Shown one piece after another: positions 1-7,222 of a DNA stretch of 15,676 nucleotides. The notes beneath the pieces are model-generated. The model searched no databases and had not been told where the DNA came from. It saw only the letters and a program-made list of their open reading frames with translations. A program made the position numbers and the translations under genes. The stretch comes from Desulfobulbus sp. (lineage in GTDB: Bacteria; Desulfobacterota; Desulfobulbia; Desulfobulbales; Desulfobulbaceae): positions 1 through 15,676 of the forward strand of contig JAUVLX010000040.1 of NCBI GenBank assembly GCA_030600525.1. Reading direction: 5' to 3'. Position 1 is the first letter of the stretch. Each line of letters opens with the position of its first letter.

Positions 1-704
1 TCTCCACCGCCCCCGGTGGTTACCACGATCATCTGCTCATCTTTGCCAACACAGAATTTTTTACGGGTTTTGACCTTTGCCTTTTCCGCAGCTACCTTGC
101 GGGGAAGGTAACCGGTAAAAATGACTTTTTCTTCCACCGAAGCCGGGATAGCATACTCTTTGACTGCATCATAGATTGATTTGCGTCCGTAGATCCATAT
201 CTCCGAGTAAAGTTGATCAAGCAGACGGTAGACACCTTTATTCTCCCAATCAGCCCTTACGGTTTCCCTGTCATCCATTATATCGCGTAACCCGAGGACA
301 GTTTTTGTATGCGGACAGTAGCGCTGGATCCATTCCAAAGTAGGGAGCACTTCTTTTTTCAACCCCAGTGGCTCCTTATCAACTAAAAATAAATTTGGTC
401 TGAAGGTTTTAGCAGTGGTAAGAATAATGGATCGACGAATATTCAATGCATGTTCTGGATCAATCCGGATGGAAAGCGACTGGTACTCATCATTTGTTTT
501 CTTTATCATCCCAGGAATACGAACGAAATCGACATTCTCTGGAAAAGAAAAGCGTCCAGCAATGGGCGACCCCGTCAGAATCAGAACATTAACGGTTGAA
601 GCCCTCAGGTGCCCGGCAATAGCCATGGTACGCCTGATATGACCAAGTCCGTACGTGTCATGGGAATAAATAAGGATATTGTAGGAGTTGGATGTTCCCG
701 TCAC
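1..704 (-). CDS. COG4671-type glycosyltransferase, N-terminal part (3' end outside window)
   Basis: Predicted sugar transferase of the MurG-like GT-B fold; donor and acceptor are unknown. About 234 residues are visible. The N-terminus carries a nucleotide-fold strand followed by the glycine motif GLGHIRRT (residues 19-26), typical of COG4671 proteins. LRDIMDD (139-145) and FTGYLPR (196-202) mark the end of the N-terminal domain, and a TTGGGG run (229-234) opens the C-terminal, donor-binding domain just as the window ends. I chose GTG at 704 because an in-frame stop lies four codons upstream and no ATG precedes the conserved IYSHDTYGLGH stretch. No good ribosome binding site is visible, so the start is uncertain. 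It is transcribed divergently from the lipoprotein gene at 955. A relative lies at the other end of the window (14896 onward). Family is fairly sure, function is not. Confidence 0.8.
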   Translation of the reverse strand, partial: MTGTSNSYNILIYSHDTYGLGHIRRTMAIAGHLRASTVNVLILTGSPIAGRFSFPENVDFVRIPGMIKKTNDEYQSLSIRIDPEHALNIRRSIILTTAKTFRPNLFLVDKEPLGLKKEVLPTLEWIQRYCPHTKTVLGLRDIMDDRETVRADWENKGVYRLLDQLYSEIWIYGRKSIYDAVKEYAIPASVEEKVIFTGYLPRKVAAEKAKVKTRKKFCVGKDEQMIVVTTGGGG

Positions 705-771
705 GGCTCTAGGTTGTTAATGGTGGTTATTCCGCCTGATTGGCCATATCGTCATCTATACCTGAATTAAG

Positions 772-793
772 GTAATGCGAGGATGCTCATTAC
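772..793. repeat. Short inverted repeat in divergent intergenic region
   Basis: GTAATG at 772-777 and CATTAC at 788-793 are perfect complements separated by ten bases, with an inner GAG/CTC pairing possible. It lies in the 250-base gap between the divergent genes starting at 704 (minus) and 955 (plus), where an operator would be expected. No strong promoter hexamer pair is evident in this gap; a TATAAG at 888-893 lacks a matching -35. Functional role is inference only. Confidence 0.3.
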
Positions 794-954
794 AAAAACG
801 TCTAACCTACCGTGTACCAACTGTTCGGGCAACAAAAATCGATGCTATGACAGATGACTTTTTTCCATCGAAAAATGACAATTCCGGTATAAGATACCTC
901 AACAATTTGCATGTACGTTACGTCTCTTAACCTTCCGCCCCATGGAGAAGCACC

Positions 955-1437
955 ATGATAAAACGTATTATTTTACTCCTTGCTTTTTTTGTTGCTCCCG
1001 TTCTGCTGTCCATGGGATGCGTCGCAAAAGGTCCTACCGGAAGATGGCAGCAAAACCAGGATGCACAAAAACTCTTTACCTCCGCTAGTATCCTTGAAAA
1101 TCACTCCTATTACTATACAGGACAAAAGGCTAAGCCAGATGCAATTATTGCCATTGACAATGCTTATAGATTACAATCTAAACTTTGGATTGCCATAGAT
1201 GTTACCCCCAAACTCATCAAGGAGTGGCTCGCTTGGTACAAAAGTGAATTCAGCATGTACTGCACCTATCGAGGTGGTTATATAATGACTCCTGATCAAC
1301 AAGTTGCAGGAATATGGTATTCAAAGGAACTGCTTAACACTATTTACTCCCCAGAATCGGGTGTTGTCGAAGTTTACCTCCCCTACTCTGCTCCGGGTTC
1401 AATGTGTGATCGGCGACGATTCTTGGATGATCTCTGA
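955..1437 (+). CDS. Small candidate lipoprotein, uncharacterised
   Basis: A 160-residue exported protein of unknown function. The start is well supported: GGAG at 944-947 lies seven bases before the ATG. Residues 1-21 form a signal peptide (positively charged MIKR, then a long hydrophobic run) ending in LSMGC, so Cys22 is the likely lipidated residue. This lipobox is imperfect, with Ser and Met where Leu and Ala/Ser are usual. The mature part has a distinctive YYYTG...PDAI segment (52-64) followed by an aromatic-rich domain with two further cysteines (103 and 151) that could form a disulfide. I recall similar YYY-G/PDAI lipoproteins in delta-proteobacteria, but cannot name a characterised member. 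It stands alone: a divergent gene upstream and a roughly 400-base gap downstream. Confidence 0.72.
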   Translation: MIKRIILLLAFFVAPVLLSMGCVAKGPTGRWQQNQDAQKLFTSASILENHSYYYTGQKAKPDAIIAIDNAYRLQSKLWIAIDVTPKLIKEWLAWYKSEFSMYCTYRGGYIMTPDQQVAGIWYSKELLNTIYSPESGVVEVYLPYSAPGSMCDRRRFLDDL

Positions 1438-1714
1438 GAGGCGCATAGTTGATACCCCGGAGGCGCCCAGCAGCGGATCCCCCACCACCTATCCCTTTTG
1501 CACATCCTCGTGATGGGTTACCCTTTGAAGGCCTTTCTGCGGCATTTTATCATTGAAATTCTTACAAGATACCCCTTTCTTCAATTTTAAAATCAGGTAT
1601 ACTGCCGGCTGTATTTTACTCAGCTTCAGACATTGAGCAGTGCCCCTGCAAAACAGGTTAACAATATCCTAAAATAACCATTCCCGTCAGGTTCTTCAGT
1701 GTCGCAGGAGCAAA

Positions 1715-1763
1715 GGTTACGCCTCTTCCCACTTTTTTACGGGACACTCAAAAGAGGCCAACC
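1715..1763 (+). repeat. Imperfect leader-type hairpin upstream of the FG-GAP gene
   Basis: GGTT (1715-1718) pairs with AACC (1760-1763), GCCTCTT (1721-1727) with AAGAGGC (1752-1758), and CCC (1728-1730) with GGG (1741-1743), giving a nested stem with small bulges. In addition AGTGTC (1698-1703), just outside the hairpin, is complementary to GACACT (1743-1748) inside it, so two competing folds or a pseudoknot are possible. There is no T-run behind it, so it is not a simple terminator. It lies 70-120 bases before the GTG at 1836. I do not recognise a known riboswitch consensus in it. Confidence 0.4.
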
Positions 1764-1783
1764 AAACGAACAAGAGAACTGTT

Positions 1784-1789
1784 TATAAT
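1784..1789 (+). promoter_or_regulatory. Candidate -10 box for the FG-GAP gene
   Basis: Perfect TATAAT about 47 bases before the start at 1836, but with no recognisable -35 at 16-18 bases. In this A+T-rich stretch it may be chance. If it is the real promoter, the hairpin at 1715-1763 would be a DNA-level site rather than part of the transcript. Confidence 0.25.
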
Positions 1790-1835
1790 TTTAAAACATT
1801 TCCTTTATAAAAAAAGCAGCAATAGGAGTTTCACA

Positions 1836-3563
1836 GTGTCCACACACAATTCCTTTAATTTAAATTTCATCACCTCCATCCCATTAAAAGTCTTGCGCCT
1901 TTCATGGGCAACCTTGCTGATGACCATGGTGCTCCTGACGTATTCCCACGCCAACGAAGAGGCTCCCCTCCCACAAGGCAGCAAGGTACTTTTTATGCCG
2001 TTTACTGTCAATATTCCTGGGTCATACGCCTACCTGGAAAACGGACTAAGCTCGGTACTCTCAAGCAGGCTTGCCACCCGAGCAAAAATACAGCCCATTG
2101 CAGGCAAGAGCACCGGCAAACAACTGGCCAACCTCCTGCAAAGAGGTCAATATAGTGCTTTTGGCAAATTACTTGCCAAAACAAATGCCGATTATCTCAT
2201 ATTTGGTTCCCTGGACCGCAAGGATACTCTTTTCACTCTCACCAGCTATGTTTTCCAAAAATCATCAGGCAGGGGGCCGGTTCAGTTTGAAGAATCTCTT
2301 GCTAGTATAAACCAGGCCATGGACGCAGTAGATAACATGTCATGGCAAATCAGCGGTCAAATATTCAATCACCCTAAGCCAGTGAAAGGGAAGAGCACAC
2401 CTGCAGCAACCGATGGTGTGGCAGCTTTTCATACGGCCCACCCAGACCGTACCTACCGAGAAGGTTTACTACACAACACAATGGTAGGCCTTGGGATTGG
2501 CGGGCAATTTGAACTGGTCAGCTCTCACCGCAGCAAACGGATACATGAAGATGTGAAAGATATAAATGCAGTGGACATTGATGGTGACGGGGTGACCGAA
2601 ATTCTGATGTTAACAGACTCCCAACTCCAACTCTACCGATTTGAAAAAAACACCTTTCACACCATAGGTAGCATCCCCTTGGATAGCCATTTACGTCTGC
2701 ATTCAGTTACCTTTGCCGACATGGATAATAACGGGATCCAGGAACTCTATATCAGCGGTAACAGCGGCAACAGACCATCGTCCTCTATTATCACCTGGCA
2801 AGGAAGGAAGGCAAAGGTAATACAAGACAAAATCCCCTACTATTTACGTGCGGTTTCATTGCCAGGTCAGCCCCCGATTCTCTATGGCCAGACAGGCACG
2901 CCCACCTTACCAAGCGACGGCGCTATATACGAGTTGCAAAGAAACAGCCAGGGAGCATTTACTCGAGTTAAAAAAGTTACTCTACCAAAGGGCGTTCAGG
3001 TATACGACTTTACTGTCGCCGATATAACAGGTGACAAAAATAAAGAAACAATACTGATCACACCTGGCAACCAGCTCCAGGTGCTTAACAAAGATGGCAG
3101 TATGATGTGGACCAGTAGCACCCAGTTCGGAGCGGGACGCAATTTTTTCGGTACCCTGTCAAGCAATGAAGAACGTTCCATCACCGTGCCGACCTACATC
3201 AAATCAAGACTTGTTATTACAGATATGGACGGTGATGGCATCAACGACGTTCTGGTTGGCCGCAACCAGGCAGAGCATGTGCGGTTCATGCCAAGGCTCA
3301 GGTACTTTGACGGTGGTTCCATAATGGCGCTTACCTGGAAGACCAACATGCTGACCCCGCTGTGGGAAACCCAAAAAAGGCCTGATTACATAATCAACTA
3401 TCAGATTGCAGCAGCAGGCAAGCAGTCACAAAAACAAAAAGACTTTCTCCTCCTTTTCAGCGAGGCAGAAACAAGCTACCCCTTTGCATTCTGGCAGACA
3501 AATTCAGCAACCATTAACAGCTACCGCCTGCGATTAAAAGCTGACGACCAAAATCAGCAATGA
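1836..3563 (+). CDS. Exported FG-GAP/VCBS repeat protein
   Basis: A 575-residue secreted or periplasmic protein, function unknown. Start is GTG with TAGGAG at 1823-1828, seven bases upstream. Residues 1-39 look like a long signal peptide (hydrophobic core about 24-36, likely cleavage after SHA39). Residues 48-178 form a first domain, with KVLFMPF, a Ser-Leu-rich helix and ADYLIFGSL (118-126); this resembles the N-terminal fold of TolB/CsgG-like outer-membrane-associated proteins, a similarity I infer from pattern only. From about 225 a beta-propeller-like part carries four FG-GAP/calcium-type motifs: DIDGDGVTE (247-255), DMDNNGIQE (295-303), a weaker DITGDKNKE (396-404) and DMDGDGIND (463-471). 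Such motifs bind calcium in integrin-like propellers. Upstream and downstream gaps suggest it is transcribed alone. No obvious terminator follows. Confidence 0.8.
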   Translation: MSTHNSFNLNFITSIPLKVLRLSWATLLMTMVLLTYSHANEEAPLPQGSKVLFMPFTVNIPGSYAYLENGLSSVLSSRLATRAKIQPIAGKSTGKQLANLLQRGQYSAFGKLLAKTNADYLIFGSLDRKDTLFTLTSYVFQKSSGRGPVQFEESLASINQAMDAVDNMSWQISGQIFNHPKPVKGKSTPAATDGVAAFHTAHPDRTYREGLLHNTMVGLGIGGQFELVSSHRSKRIHEDVKDINAVDIDGDGVTEILMLTDSQLQLYRFEKNTFHTIGSIPLDSHLRLHSVTFADMDNNGIQELYISGNSGNRPSSSIITWQGRKAKVIQDKIPYYLRAVSLPGQPPILYGQTGTPTLPSDGAIYELQRNSQGAFTRVKKVTLPKGVQVYDFTVADITGDKNKETILITPGNQLQVLNKDGSMMWTSSTQFGAGRNFFGTLSSNEERSITVPTYIKSRLVITDMDGDGINDVLVGRNQAEHVRFMPRLRYFDGGSIMALTWKTNMLTPLWETQKRPDYIINYQIAAAGKQSQKQKDFLLLFSEAETSYPFAFWQTNSATINSYRLRLKADDQNQQ

Positions 3564-3686
3564 CCCGCAAACGAAGAAATACAAAAAACAACACTGACAT
3601 TTACAAGCTAACTCACTGTATCTCTGTCATGTACGCTACCTCTGCACAAAGAAAGTAAAAAAAATTAAACTTTGAGTAAAAAAAAC

Positions 3687-3715
3687 TTGACTCTCCTCAG
3701 CCAACGTTATATCTT
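3687..3715 (+). promoter_or_regulatory. Sigma-70-type promoter of the porin gene
   Basis: TTGACT (3687-3692) and TATCTT (3710-3715) are separated by the ideal 17 bases, preceded by an A-rich stretch (about 3652-3685) that could act as an UP element. Transcription would start near 3722, giving a leader of about 80 bases. Confidence 0.6.
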
Positions 3716-3729
3716 GACAGTGAATCAAG
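3713..3729. promoter_or_regulatory. Possible operator overlapping porin promoter
   Basis: CTTGA (3713-3717) and TCAAG (3725-3729) form a perfect inverted repeat with a seven-base gap, overlapping the -10 box and start region. It resembles an FNR/CRP-family dyad (TTGA...TCAA), but the spacer is one base longer than the FNR consensus, so the protein that might bind is uncertain. Confidence 0.3.
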
Positions 3730-3747
3730 ACTGAAATTAAGTTTTTT

Positions 3748-3766
3748 CCTCTTACTGAGGAAGAGG
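3748..3766 (+). repeat. Stem-loop in porin 5' leader
   Basis: CCTCTT (3748-3753) pairs perfectly with AAGAGG (3761-3766) around a seven-base loop, about 25 bases before the ribosome binding site. Leader hairpins of this kind often protect abundant outer-membrane protein messages from decay; that role is inferred here. Confidence 0.4.
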
Positions 3767-3800
3767 CATTAAACAACACCTTTTTAACGAGGAGATTAAG

Positions 3801-5048
3801 ATGAAAAAAGTACTCGCAACAGGCGTAGCACTTCTTATGGCTGGTAGCATTGCTACTGCTGCTGAGATGGACGACAAGTCCGGCGTAAAAATCACCGGTA
3901 ATGCTCGTGCCCGTGTTATCTACAAAGATAAATATGATTTCGGCAACAGCGACGACAGTGCCAATACCACCATGGATTCTCGTGTACGTTTTGAAGTACG
4001 TGGCACCGCAGCTGGCGGAGCATACATTCACGGTCGTATCCGTCTTGCAGAAGAAAAATTTGATGGTGCAACCTCAAGTGCGCTCGACAGCAACATCTAT
4101 GTTGACAAAGCTTACATCGGTATTCCTTTCAACGACGCCTTCACCCTCGAAGGTGGTAAGTATCGTGTGAGCTATGGTCAAGGTTTCATGTACGACGATA
4201 TTGGACTGGCTGGTTTCCGTGGTATCTATGCGGCTGACGGCATCCAGGTAATTCCTTTCCTCGAAACAATGTCTGAAGGTCAGTCCTCAAGCATTTCTCA
4301 AGACGTATCTGAAGATAACGATTCCTACCGCTTTGGTGCTGCTTTAACCGCCACCAATGTTGAAAACTGGACATTTGGTGCTATCGCTGCTTACGATACC
4401 GATGATCGTGTTGAAAATCAGGTTGTAGAGAACGTTTCTGTACCAACCGGTAACGGTAATGCTGACGGTTTTTGGGGTTCTGTCTTTGCTAAAGGTACCA
4501 TCGCTGACGTATTCGGCCTCGAAGGTGAATTTGCCTACGCTGAAAACGGCGTAACCCTTGATAAGGTTCAAGGCTCAGGTACTGATGACGGATATGGTGG
4601 TTATGTTCGAGGTAGCTGGAACATAGACGCTCTGACCCTCGCTCTTGATCTTGGTTTCACCATGGACGGTTTCGCACCTGATCCATTTTACGGATTCGTA
4701 ATGCTCGGTGGTGAAGAGCCGATCAGTGCACTGTCAATTGGTGGTGGAGCTGTCGATATGTACTGGGCTGGTCTCCGTGTTGGTTATGCAGTAACCGAAG
4801 CACTGAGCCTCACTGGTAACGTGGTCTATGCAGATGCAGACACCAACGACGATTTCCCTGCAGAACAGACCAATCGTGTATTCGATGTGTGGGAAGTTTC
4901 CGGTGTCCTCAAGTATGCCGTATCCAAGGGTTGTACCTTCTCTTGGTACGCAGGCTACCTGAGCCCAGACTACGATGGTCGTCTTGATACAGTACTAGAA
5001 GATGACGGTGCTTTCGGTACCTATGCTAAATTTGATGTTAAATTCTAA
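3801..5048 (+). CDS. Outer-membrane beta-barrel porin
   Basis: A 415-residue outer-membrane channel, probably for passive uptake of small solutes; substrate unknown. ATG is preceded by a strong GAGGAG (3789-3794) with six bases between. A classic signal peptide MKKVLATGVALLMAGSIATA (1-20) is followed by a mature chain rich in alternating aromatic and polar residues, Gly and Asp, with no internal hydrophobic helix. It ends in Phe (AKFDVKF), the usual C-terminal recognition residue for BAM-assisted barrel insertion. Arginine is almost always encoded by CGT and the codon choice is more biased than in neighbouring genes, which points to high expression. It has its own promoter, leader hairpin and terminator, so it is monocistronic. 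The single cysteine (GCTF, near the C-terminus) is unusual for a porin. Barrel class is sure, subfamily is not. Confidence 0.88.
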   Translation: MKKVLATGVALLMAGSIATAAEMDDKSGVKITGNARARVIYKDKYDFGNSDDSANTTMDSRVRFEVRGTAAGGAYIHGRIRLAEEKFDGATSSALDSNIYVDKAYIGIPFNDAFTLEGGKYRVSYGQGFMYDDIGLAGFRGIYAADGIQVIPFLETMSEGQSSSISQDVSEDNDSYRFGAALTATNVENWTFGAIAAYDTDDRVENQVVENVSVPTGNGNADGFWGSVFAKGTIADVFGLEGEFAYAENGVTLDKVQGSGTDDGYGGYVRGSWNIDALTLALDLGFTMDGFAPDPFYGFVMLGGEEPISALSIGGGAVDMYWAGLRVGYAVTEALSLTGNVVYADADTNDDFPAEQTNRVFDVWEVSGVLKYAVSKGCTFSWYAGYLSPDYDGRLDTVLEDDGAFGTYAKFDVKF

Positions 5049-5080
5049 TCTGAATAACATCATATAGCAGTTGTACATTA

Positions 5081-5117
5081 AAAAAGGCGAGCCCTGTTAA
5101 GGGCTCGCCTTTTTTTT
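5081..5117 (+). terminator. Rho-independent terminator after porin gene
   Basis: GGCGAGCCC (5086-5094), loop TGTTAA (5095-5100), GGGCTCGCC (5101-5109), then eight T (5110-5117). Five A precede the stem (5081-5085), so on the other strand it also ends in a T-run and could serve the converging kinase gene. Confidence 0.95.
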
Positions 5118-5158
5118 ATTAATACCTGCAAACAAAAAACCAATCCCCGCCACAAGGC

Positions 5159-5173
5159 CGCAAGCAGCTTGCG
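5159..5173. repeat. Perfect 6-bp hairpin between converging genes
   Basis: CGCAAG (5159-5164), CAG loop, CTTGCG (5168-5173). It lies just beyond the larger inverted repeat 5179-5251, on the downstream side of the kinase gene. No T-run follows on either strand. Confidence 0.45.
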
Positions 5174-5178
5174 CTACT

Positions 5179-5251
5179 CTGAGGAGTTGTCCGGAAATGA
5201 CTTGAACATGAGCGACGATACTGTCCAACTTATTTACGGACAGCTCCTCAG
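5179..5251. repeat. 22-base imperfect inverted repeat spanning the kinase stop codon
   Basis: The arms 5179-5200 and 5230-5251 are complementary at 19 of 22 positions; two of the three mismatches become G-U wobbles in a plus-strand RNA. The 29-base spacer contains CTGTCC (5221-5226), which can also pair with GGACAG (5238-5243) in the right arm, giving an alternative hairpin. The stop codon of the minus-strand kinase gene (5248-5250) lies in the right arm. There is no T-run at either edge. It could be a small REP/MITE-like element or an RNA processing or stability signal. A second copy elsewhere in the window was not found. Confidence 0.6.
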
Positions 5252-7068
5252 ACAGGCAGAGTCACCACCGCCCTTGTTCCTCCAACTTCCCCGGCCTGTA
5301 TGGTTAATGAACCGTGATGGTCTTCAACAATCCGTTGCACAAGCATCAGCCCCATACTGGTACCAACGGCTTGGGTTGTGAAAGAAGCTGCATCAGTCCT
5401 CTGTTCAAGGCTTGATACACTTCCCCCTGCACCGGAATCAGCTATTACAATCTGCACTTCGCCTTCATCCTCCACCACCTCCACAGTCAACTCACCGCCG
5501 TCAGGCATTGACTCGATGCTGTTACGAATAAGGTGAACCAGCACCTTCTGGATCAATTGCTGATCAAGACAGAGCACGGGTTCTTTTTCTGGAAGAATAA
5601 GCGTGTGGTGAATACCGTGTTCATTCAATCCTGAGTAATGGAGAAGAATGGATTTGTTAAGCACAGTAAAAAGCCCTACCTGTGCAAAGGAAGGTTGCGC
5701 GGTTTCCACAAAACTAAACAGATCCTCTAAAATGGTTTCAATCTTTTCTGCCTCACGGGTCATCATATTGAGAAACTGCAACCACTGAGTATCCTCTGTT
5801 TTTTTGGCAAGTAAACGCGCGGTGCCACCGATGGAGGTAATCGGGTTGCGTATATTGTGGGCCAACTGTGCGGCTACGTGACCAACAGCTGAGTATCTTT
5901 CGGTTTCAACCAGCAGATCCTTATTTTTCTCAAGTTCACGGGTCATCGCCTCAAGCTCTTTAATCTTCTGGTCCATATCCATATACAGATGGCAATGCTC
6001 AATGGCTAGACTGGCCTGACTGGCAAAACTCTCTAGTGCCTGAATACGTTCATCGGTGATCGGCTTTTTGGAAATATAGTGATCAGCTATAATGACGCCC
6101 AGGGAGCGATTGGACGAAAACAGCGGCACCACCACAAAAGAATCTTCCTGGAGCAAACCTATCAACTCTACCGGGACTGGAAATTCACACTTTCCGCCGA
6201 CAACACTGATGGACTGTTTCGTTCGCACCGCCCGAACAAACAGGTGGTCCTCATCCTCAACATCAACACGGATTGCCTTGACAATACGATTTACCTCAGT
6301 ATCGCTGATAAGCACATTGCTACAGGAGAGTAAATCCATAAAATTAAGATCAAGCTGTTCTAGATTGTTCCAGATACGGTCACCGTCCTCCATGCTCCCT
6401 GGGCCTATTGCCATTCTCCCTTGGAGTTGAGTGCCGTCATCATTAAACAGGGCAAGAAAAGCCCGATTAAACTGCAGTCCCTCTTCGGCGGTAATGCCGA
6501 CCAATCCTGCCTGCAAAATCTCATCGAGTTCCACCAGGCTGAGGAAAGCGGTGTTCATCTTAATCGCCAGCCCATGGGCAAGCTGGAGTTGAAATCGTGC
6601 CTGCTCCAACTGTTGCTGATACAACCGATTATTTATTTTGAGGCGGCGTTTCTCAAGAACCTTTTGCAGTGTAGTCAGCAGGTCTGCAAAATGAACAGGC
6701 TTAGCAAGATAATCATCTGCCCCGAGACGCATGCAGGAAAGTGCAGTCTGCAAATCGCTGACCGCCGTCAGCATGATAATGGAAAGATCCGGATACAGTG
6801 CTCTTAGCTCTGGTAACAGATCCATCCCATCGGCGTCTGGAAGTCCGATATCCAACAAAACCAGAGCGACATTGTGCTCACGAAGTGCCTGGAGAAGACT
6901 GGCTGCAGAATTTGCAGTAATGGTGGGGAATTGTTCATTAGTCAGAAATTCCTGCAGCAAGCAGACAATCTCCGGGAAGTCATCAACGATAAGTATGACT
7001 TCGTCCTGCTGCAAAAGCTCATCACTTTGCAGCACTCTTAAGGGGGGTAGGTGTTGCGATTTTTGCAT
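5248..7068 (-). CDS. Hybrid REC-GAF-histidine kinase
   Basis: A 606-residue cytoplasmic signalling protein without membrane helices. Domains in order: receiver (about 23-140) with acidic pair D29/D30, phospho-acceptor D73 in LLDIGLPDADG, T101 and K123; GAF-like sensor (about 175-355); a coiled-coil linker (about 360-392); HisKA with the phospho-histidine H404 in AHNIRNPIT; HATPase with N-box N516 (IRNSIES), G1 DSGAG (544-548) and a modified G2, GTSMGL, where GTGLGL is usual. It ends normally in a GGT...TLPV strand. The receiver at the N-terminus suggests that it takes phosphate from another kinase or is autoregulated. No partner kinase or response regulator lies next to it. ATG at 7068 has no Shine-Dalgarno sequence; the frame stays open for 19 more codons upstream but without ATG, GTG or TTG, and the likely promoter overlaps that stretch. 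Confidence 0.9.
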   Translation of the reverse strand: MQKSQHLPPLRVLQSDELLQQDEVILIVDDFPEIVCLLQEFLTNEQFPTITANSAASLLQALREHNVALVLLDIGLPDADGMDLLPELRALYPDLSIIMLTAVSDLQTALSCMRLGADDYLAKPVHFADLLTTLQKVLEKRRLKINNRLYQQQLEQARFQLQLAHGLAIKMNTAFLSLVELDEILQAGLVGITAEEGLQFNRAFLALFNDDGTQLQGRMAIGPGSMEDGDRIWNNLEQLDLNFMDLLSCSNVLISDTEVNRIVKAIRVDVEDEDHLFVRAVRTKQSISVVGGKCEFPVPVELIGLLQEDSFVVVPLFSSNRSLGVIIADHYISKKPITDERIQALESFASQASLAIEHCHLYMDMDQKIKELEAMTRELEKNKDLLVETERYSAVGHVAAQLAHNIRNPITSIGGTARLLAKKTEDTQWLQFLNMMTREAEKIETILEDLFSFVETAQPSFAQVGLFTVLNKSILLHYSGLNEHGIHHTLILPEKEPVLCLDQQLIQKVLVHLIRNSIESMPDGGELTVEVVEDEGEVQIVIADSGAGGSVSSLEQRTDAASFTTQAVGTSMGLMLVQRIVEDHHGSLTIQAGEVGGTRAVVTLPV

Positions 7069-7118
7069 TGGAGATATACTTTTTTCAATGATTTGCAGTA
7101 ATAGTCCCGTACAATTTT

Positions 7119-7147
7119 GTTCTACTCATGAAAATATGGTGTGTCAA
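7119..7147 (-). promoter_or_regulatory. Sigma-70-type promoter for the kinase gene
   Basis: On the minus strand, TTGACA (7147 to 7142) is a perfect -35, followed after 17 bases by TAGAAC (7124 to 7119), matching four of six -10 positions. Transcription would begin near 7112, about 45 bases before the ATG at 7068. Confidence 0.55.
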
Positions 7148-7222
7148 GGATCGTGAATGCATTCTCACATTGCCTCAACAGGGGTCCCATGGTATGCAGA
7201 GACAGCTCAACCCGAATTTCTC

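Larger units (their letters stand above)
1438..1835. other. Gene-free stretch of about 400 bases
   Basis: No convincing coding region in either strand. A possible GGCGC/GCGCC pairing just after the lipoprotein stop (about 1440-1468) has no T-run and is not a convincing terminator. The right half holds a long imperfect hairpin (1715-1763) and an A+T-rich segment with candidate -10 boxes TATACT (1598-1603) and TATAAT (1784-1789), neither with a good -35. It presumably contains the promoter and leader of the gene at 1836. Confidence 0.55.

Noticed and set aside
1440..1468. Terminator after the lipoprotein gene
   Set aside because: Only a 5-bp GGCGC/GCGCC pairing over a 19-base loop and no T-run.
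3636..4031. Minus-strand open frame opposite the porin start
   Set aside because: It lies antisense to the porin signal peptide, promoter and ribosome binding site, has no ribosome binding site, and its residues follow no family pattern.
5169..5381. Plus-strand open frame of 70 codons over the end of the kinase gene
   Set aside because: It covers the inverted repeat and the antisense of the conserved ATPase domain; its composition is non-natural and it lacks a ribosome binding site.
6092..6430. Plus-strand open frame of 112 codons inside the kinase gene
   Set aside because: Antisense to the well-conserved GAF region, with a low-complexity Ser/Thr/Arg-rich translation typical of a shadow frame.
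7153..7168. CRP-like site GTGA...TCAC upstream of the kinase promoter
   Set aside because: The spacer is eight bases rather than six, so it does not match the CRP consensus. The overlapping GAATGCATTC palindrome (7155-7164) may be chance.
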